Positions 60,153-64,000 of a stretch of DNA of 64,000 nt are shown here, one piece after another; position 1 is the first letter of the stretch, and each line of letters starts with the position of its first letter. The notes beneath the pieces were generated by a model, which saw nothing but the letters and a program-made list of their open reading frames with translations, searched no databases and was not told the DNA's origin. Source of the stretch: Mycolicibacterium thermoresistibile (lineage in GTDB: Bacteria; Actinomycetota; Actinomycetes; Mycobacteriales; Mycobacteriaceae); NCBI RefSeq assembly GCF_900187065.1, contig NZ_LT906483.1:4774001-4838000 (forward strand), given 5' to 3'. A program made the translations under genes and the position numbers.

Positions 60153-60182
60153 GTCAGATCACGAGATGTCAGATCACGAGAT
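60153..60182. repeat. 15-bp tandem duplication before the C-methyltransferase gene
   Basis: GTCAGATCACGAGAT occurs twice in perfect tandem (60153-60167, 60168-60182). It ends 11 bases before the ATG, next to the Shine-Dalgarno ATAGGGGGCAAC. It is probably a recent slippage duplication; it also supplies an upstream in-frame ATG at 60166. Confidence 0.85.
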
Positions 60183-60192
60183 AGGGGGCAAC

Positions 60193-61416
60193 ATGGCCGA
60201 CCACAGATGCCGTATCTGCAACGGTGTCCTGCGTGAGGTTCTCGACCTCGGTCGCCAGCCCGTGTCGAACGCCTTCGCACTGCCGGAGGACGCCGACAAG
60301 GTTCCGTTCTTCCGGCTCGCGATGGGGGTGTGCACCTCGTGCACCATGGTGCAGCAGTTGGAGACCGTTCCCCCCAGCGAGATGTACCGGGCCGATTACC
60401 CCTACCGGGCATCCGGATCGATGGTGATCCGCAGACACTTCGAACAGGTGGCCCGGCAGATCGTCGAGAACTGCCCGGGCGGCCGGGACGGTTTCGTCGT
60501 CGAGATCGGCAGCAATGACGGAGTGATGCTGAAGACGCTCAGCGCGGCCGGGATGCGCCACCTCGGAGTGGATCCTGCCGCCGGCGCCGGGGAGGTCGCC
60601 CGCGCGCACGGCGTCAACGTGCGGACCGCGTTCTTCAACGCCGACACCGCGGCCGAGATCCACAGCGAGCACGGTCCGGCAAATCTCATCTTCTCTGCCA
60701 ACACGTTCAGCCACATCTCCTATCTGGATTCCATCTTCAAAGGTGTGGACCACCTGCTCGCGCCGGACGGCCTGTTCGTGTTCGAGGACCGGTCGTTGGC
60801 CGACATCCTGCGTAACAACTACTTCGACCAGATCTACGACGAGCACATCTACCTGTTCTCGGTCAGTTCGGTGCAGGCCATGGCCGCCCACTTCGGGTTC
60901 GAGTTGGTCGATGTGGAACACCTTCCGCTGCACGGAGGTTCGATTCGCTACATCGTCGCCCGCAAAGGAGTGCGAGAGCCCGCGGAGGCGGTCGCGGAGT
61001 TCCTGGCCGGGGAGCGCGAGCAGGGGCTCGGCGGTGACGAGGCGTTCACCCGGTTCGCCGATCAGATCGCGCGCATCAAGACCGATCTGGTGTCGCTGCT
61101 CGCGGACCTGCGCGACGAGGGCCGGCGGGTCGTCGGCTACGGTGCCACGTCGCGGAGCGCCACGGTGCTGAACTACTGCGGCATCGGCCGCGATCTCTTG
61201 CCGATGGTGTGCGACTCCACCCCGGAGAAGCAGGGCCGCGTCACCCCCGGTTCGCGGATTCCGGTGTGCCCGCCGGATGCCTTCGCCGATCCCTACCCGG
61301 ATTACGCGCTGCTGTTCGCGTGGAATCACGCTGAGGAGATCATGGCCAAGGAGACCGAGTTCACGGAGAAGGGCGGACGCTGGATCCTCTACACCCCGCA
61401 GGTTCACACGGTCTGA
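60193..61416 (+). CDS. Sugar C-methyltransferase (NovU/TylC3/TcaB9 family)
   Basis: A 407-residue three-domain methyltransferase. The N-terminal zinc-binding domain has CRICNG and CTSC. The SAM domain has VVEIGSNDGVMLKTL and FSANTFSHISYL. The C-terminal domain has YGATSRSATVLNYCGIG, EKQGRVTPGSRIPV and LLFAWNHAEEI. The catalytic Y-x-E-H of C3-methyltransferases is intact (Y215, E217, H218). Family members methylate C3 of 4-keto-6-deoxy nucleotide sugars. That implies a C-branched sugar, perhaps attached to the GPL. ATG 60193 follows AGGGGGCAAC. The 4-keto sugar supply genes are not in the window. Confidence 0.87.
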   Translation: MADHRCRICNGVLREVLDLGRQPVSNAFALPEDADKVPFFRLAMGVCTSCTMVQQLETVPPSEMYRADYPYRASGSMVIRRHFEQVARQIVENCPGGRDGFVVEIGSNDGVMLKTLSAAGMRHLGVDPAAGAGEVARAHGVNVRTAFFNADTAAEIHSEHGPANLIFSANTFSHISYLDSIFKGVDHLLAPDGLFVFEDRSLADILRNNYFDQIYDEHIYLFSVSSVQAMAAHFGFELVDVEHLPLHGGSIRYIVARKGVREPAEAVAEFLAGEREQGLGGDEAFTRFADQIARIKTDLVSLLADLRDEGRRVVGYGATSRSATVLNYCGIGRDLLPMVCDSTPEKQGRVTPGSRIPVCPPDAFADPYPDYALLFAWNHAEEIMAKETEFTEKGGRWILYTPQVHTV

Positions 61417-61434
61417 CCCGCGGGCGGGCCGGCC

Positions 61435-62280
61435 TCACCGCGGCGGTTTGAGCAGCAGGCCCTGTCCGGTCGGCAGCGCACAGACCTGCACTCCCAACGC
61501 GCCCGCCACCTCGTCCATGGCGATCCGCTGCTCATCGCGGCCACGGTTGGCGTAGTCGTCGAGCAATACCACCGCCCCTGGGGTGAGGCGGGGCCAGAAG
61601 TGGCGCAGCGCGGCGACTTCCGGTGGCGCGCAGTTCATGTCGATGTGCAGGTAGGCGACCCTGTCGGTGTCGACCTGGTCCAGCGTCTCGGGCACCGCAC
61701 CCACGATGATGCGATGGTTACGCCACTGTGCGAAGTTCGCACGCACACCGTCGACCCCGTCGACGTACATGCCGTTGCGGACCAGCTGTTCACTGTGTTC
61801 GACGATGCCCGACTGGCGCTCCTCCTCGGTCACGTAGCGCGGATCGATCCCGGCGAACGTGTCGAGCAGATAGAACGTCTTGTCCAGCCGGTCCCAGTCG
61901 AGGTACTCCATGATGGCACTGCTCAGGAACCCGTAGCTGACACCGCATTCGACGAAATCGCCGTCCAGCTTGCTGGCGGTGGCGGCCGCCCACAACCCGA
62001 CGTGGACCCGCCAGTGCCACTGGTACCAGTCCTCGTCACCGAGGGCGCGCGCACCGCGTTGATAGGCGCGTTGGAAATCCGGGTCGTCGATGAACGCGTA
62101 GCTGTTGAAACAGATCAGCCCGTCGTTGGAGTAGACCTTGGGCAACAGCTTGCGGGCCAGCCAGTACTCGGCACGGACGGCCCGCAACACCAGCCTTGTC
62201 GGCAATGAGAGTTTGCGCCCCACAATGCAAACCCTAGCACCGTCGCCGGCGCGCAGGCGCCCGGTGAATTGATGTGACAT
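61435..62280 (-). CDS. TylF/MycF-type O-methyltransferase (GPL Rmt-like)
   Basis: A 281-residue macrocin-O-methyltransferase-family protein. DFVECGVSYGFLSSAIMEYL is the SAM-binding region. FYLLDTFAGIDPRYVTEEE, VAYLHIDMNC and VVLLDDYANRGRDEQ give the metal-binding Asp residues. The Rmt2/3/4 enzymes of GPL loci belong here and O-methylate rhamnose at 2-, 3- or 4-OH. The start is uncertain: ATG 62280 (SHQFTGRL) is used, with a GTG near 62220 (GRKLSLPTRL) as alternative. It is last in a leftward run of three genes. Confidence 0.85.
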   Translation of the reverse strand: MSHQFTGRLRAGDGARVCIVGRKLSLPTRLVLRAVRAEYWLARKLLPKVYSNDGLICFNSYAFIDDPDFQRAYQRGARALGDEDWYQWHWRVHVGLWAAATASKLDGDFVECGVSYGFLSSAIMEYLDWDRLDKTFYLLDTFAGIDPRYVTEEERQSGIVEHSEQLVRNGMYVDGVDGVRANFAQWRNHRIIVGAVPETLDQVDTDRVAYLHIDMNCAPPEVAALRHFWPRLTPGAVVLLDDYANRGRDEQRIAMDEVAGALGVQVCALPTGQGLLLKPPR

Positions 62281-62318
62281 TCGGGCTTTTTCGCGTTCGA
62301 GACGGTTGCCGCGGCAAT

Positions 62319-63587
62319 TCACACCGCCTGGCGGGCAGCGGCGAATCGCTCGAAGGCGTCCGCCGCCCGCGTGATGCTGTCGGCGGGGCGGGTGACCTGT
62401 CGCGCGATCTCGCGGGCTCGCGCGGCGTACCGCGGTTGCAGGATCCGGCGCAGATCCGACACCAGTGTGTCCCGCGTGGTGCTCGCGAAACTGCGGACGG
62501 TTCCGACCCCGAGGAGTTTCACCCTCGACGCCCAGATCGGCTGGGCGCCGTCTATCCACAACACCAGCGTCGGCACCCCGGCACGCAGGCTGGCCGCCAG
62601 GGTGCCGGCCCCGCCGTGGTGCACCACCGCTCGGCACAGTGGGAAGACCGCGGCGTAGTTGACCGTGCCCACGACCTTGACGTGGTCGTACTGCGGGACG
62701 TCGCGGTAGTCGCTCCACCCGGAGCACACCAGCGCCCGCTCCCCCAGCTCCGCGCACGCGGCGGCGATCATGCGCACGGTGTCCGACGGCGACTCGACCG
62801 GCATGCTGCCGAAACCGAAGCAGATCGGCGGCGTTCCCGCGGCGATCCAGTCGGTGACGGCGTCGTCGGCCATGGTCGGTTGGGCCATCGTCAGGGTTCC
62901 GACGAATGGCCGCTGGTCGGCCCACTGTTCCCACTCGGCGGCCAGCCCCGGGAAGCACACCGGTTCGTAGGCCTGGATCTCCAGGCCGCGCCGGGCGGCG
63001 ATGCGGCGCGACACCGGCCGGGTTGCCCTCGGCAACCCGAGTTCCCGCCGCTGCGCGTCCTCCACCTTCCGGTTGAGCCGCCAGCCGATCCAGTCGTATG
63101 CCCACATCGCGAGCCGGGCCAACGGGGGCGGGAGCCGCCACAACAGCCGGCCGTTCACCCGGATGGGGGTGTTGTGCAGGGTGGCGAAGGGCACGTCGTG
63201 GTGTTCGGCGACGTTGGCCGCCACCTCCTGATAGCTCTGACCGGCGAGCACGGCATCGGCGCCGCCGATCAGCGAGTCGAGCGCTGAACTCATCTCCATC
63301 CAGGCCCGGTCGCTGGCCGCCCACATCTCCCGCCACAGCGCCCGCAGCCGACGGACGCGCCAGAACCCGTGGAAGAAGCAGGTCCAGAAATCCCGGTAGA
63401 CGTCGAGCCAGGCCACGGTCTCCAAGCCGTACGGCACCGCCTCCAGACCGGCGGACTCGGCGAAGCCGACCAGATCCGGCGGCACCGCGATCCGGACGTC
63501 GTGCCCACGCCGCTGCAGCTCCCGGCCCACCGCGACGGACGGTTCCAGGTCACCACGGGTTCCATAGGCTGCCAGGACGAGTTTCAT
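62319..63587 (-). CDS. GT1 family glycosyltransferase (GPL Gtf-type)
   Basis: A 422-residue GT-B glycosyltransferase with KLVLAAYGTRGDLEPSVAVG at the N-terminus and GTVNYAAVFPLCRAVVHHGG, then AGTLAASLRAGVPTLVLW. It is a paralogue of the protein at 58780, sharing the DAQRRELGLP and PICF.FGSMPVESPS blocks. It sits 7 bases after a TylF-type gene and 38 bases before another, so sugar addition and O-methylation are encoded together. Which GPL position it serves (Thr-linked deoxytalose, alaninol-linked rhamnose or an extension) is not readable. Confidence 0.88.
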   Translation of the reverse strand: MKLVLAAYGTRGDLEPSVAVGRELQRRGHDVRIAVPPDLVGFAESAGLEAVPYGLETVAWLDVYRDFWTCFFHGFWRVRRLRALWREMWAASDRAWMEMSSALDSLIGGADAVLAGQSYQEVAANVAEHHDVPFATLHNTPIRVNGRLLWRLPPPLARLAMWAYDWIGWRLNRKVEDAQRRELGLPRATRPVSRRIAARRGLEIQAYEPVCFPGLAAEWEQWADQRPFVGTLTMAQPTMADDAVTDWIAAGTPPICFGFGSMPVESPSDTVRMIAAACAELGERALVCSGWSDYRDVPQYDHVKVVGTVNYAAVFPLCRAVVHHGGAGTLAASLRAGVPTLVLWIDGAQPIWASRVKLLGVGTVRSFASTTRDTLVSDLRRILQPRYAARAREIARQVTRPADSITRAADAFERFAAARQAV

Positions 63588-63594
63588 TGTCCCG

Positions 63595-64000
63595 TCAGTC
63601 CTTCCGCCACAGCACCCCGGTGCCGTCGATTTCCACGATGTCCTCGGTGATGCCGTGGGTCGCGCGGAAGTCCGTCACGGCCTGACGGCACCCGTCGATC
63701 GCGTGGTAGTCATCGATGATGCAGAATCCGCCCGGCGACAACCGGGCGTAGAGTCCGTCGAGCGCCTGGATCGTGGACTCGTACAGGTCACCGTCCAACC
63801 GCAGCACCGCGATCTGCTCGATCGGGGCCTTGTGCAGGGTGTCCTTGAACCAGCCCGGAAGGAAGCGCACCTGATCGTCGAGCAGGTTGTACCGCTCGAA
63901 GTTGGCCCGGACCTCCTCCTCCGACACCGCCAGGATCGGCGCCGCCAGGTGCAGCCGATCACCCTGATCGGCGCGGTACTTCTCGGCGTCCGGTGGCGGG
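63595..64000 (-). CDS. TylF-type O-methyltransferase, 5' end outside window
   Basis: The C-terminal ~134 residues of a macrocin-O-methyltransferase-like enzyme: QIAVLRLDGDLYESTIQALD and GGFCIIDDYHAIDGCRQAVT carry the metal-binding Asp pair, and the protein ends VLWRKD. The N-terminus and SAM motif I lie right of the window. It is the upstream member of the leftward TylF-GT1-TylF run and most likely O-methylates a GPL sugar. Confidence 0.85.
   Translation of the reverse strand, partial: PPPDAEKYRADQGDRLHLAAPILAVSEEEVRANFERYNLLDDQVRFLPGWFKDTLHKAPIEQIAVLRLDGDLYESTIQALDGLYARLSPGGFCIIDDYHAIDGCRQAVTDFRATHGITEDIVEIDGTGVLWRKD

Overview
The window is high-GC DNA, uses many GTG starts and encodes protein families typical of mycobacteria: hemophore-like, EspC/DUF2580, Rv1733c-like and Rv2952-like proteins, a DUF3516 helicase, and glycopeptidolipid peptide synthetases. 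The best fit is a glycopeptidolipid (GPL)-producing, probably rapidly growing Mycobacterium (Mycolicibacterium). No rRNA, tRNA, CRISPR array or replication origin was seen.

Positions 1-17.8 kb are chromosomal genes in short operons. They include two SDRs with a GMC oxidoreductase, a membrane-anchored metallophosphoesterase, an AhpD-like protein, a P450, and a HelR-type RNA polymerase-dissociating helicase. A Nudix hydrolase, a DUF3516 helicase and a VOC protein follow. Next is a compact sulfur-detoxification regulon: persulfide dioxygenase-rhodanese, membrane rhodanese, TauE exporter and a CstR-like repressor, with three matching operators. A DUF302 protein, an Old Yellow Enzyme and a hemophore-like protein complete this part.

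Positions 17.8-21.5 kb hold an ArsR-VOC operon whose arsR gene is split by an IS110-family element. That element itself carries a nested IS3-family element.

Positions 21.5-37.5 kb hold a rifampicin monooxygenase (rox), whose promoter region matches that of helR, including the rifamycin-associated inverted repeat. A TetR/MpaB pair, a dienoyl-CoA reductase, a frameshifted HxlR-type regulator and a three-gene type VII-secretion-like locus (EspC-like, WXG-hydrolase, lipoprotein) follow. Then come an SDR, an LCM methyltransferase, an IclR regulator with two candidate boxes, a shortened Rv1733c-like membrane protein, a hydrolase, an ECF42-type sigma factor with a DGPF partner, and an amidase.

Positions 37.5-64 kb are the GPL locus. 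mbtH-mps1-mps2-gap run leftward. The two synthetases read as C-A-T-E-C-A-T-E-C and A-T-E-C-A-T-R, matching D-Phe-D-alloThr-D-Ala-L-alaninol. To the right lie an Fmt/Rv2952-type methyltransferase, two GT1 glycosyltransferases, two TylF-type O-methyltransferases (one cut by the window end) and a NovU/TylC3-type sugar C-methyltransferase. The last is unexpected if the GPL carries only the simple 6-deoxytalose/rhamnose pattern. An AT-richer 0.74-kb island upstream of mbtH probably carries the operon promoter.
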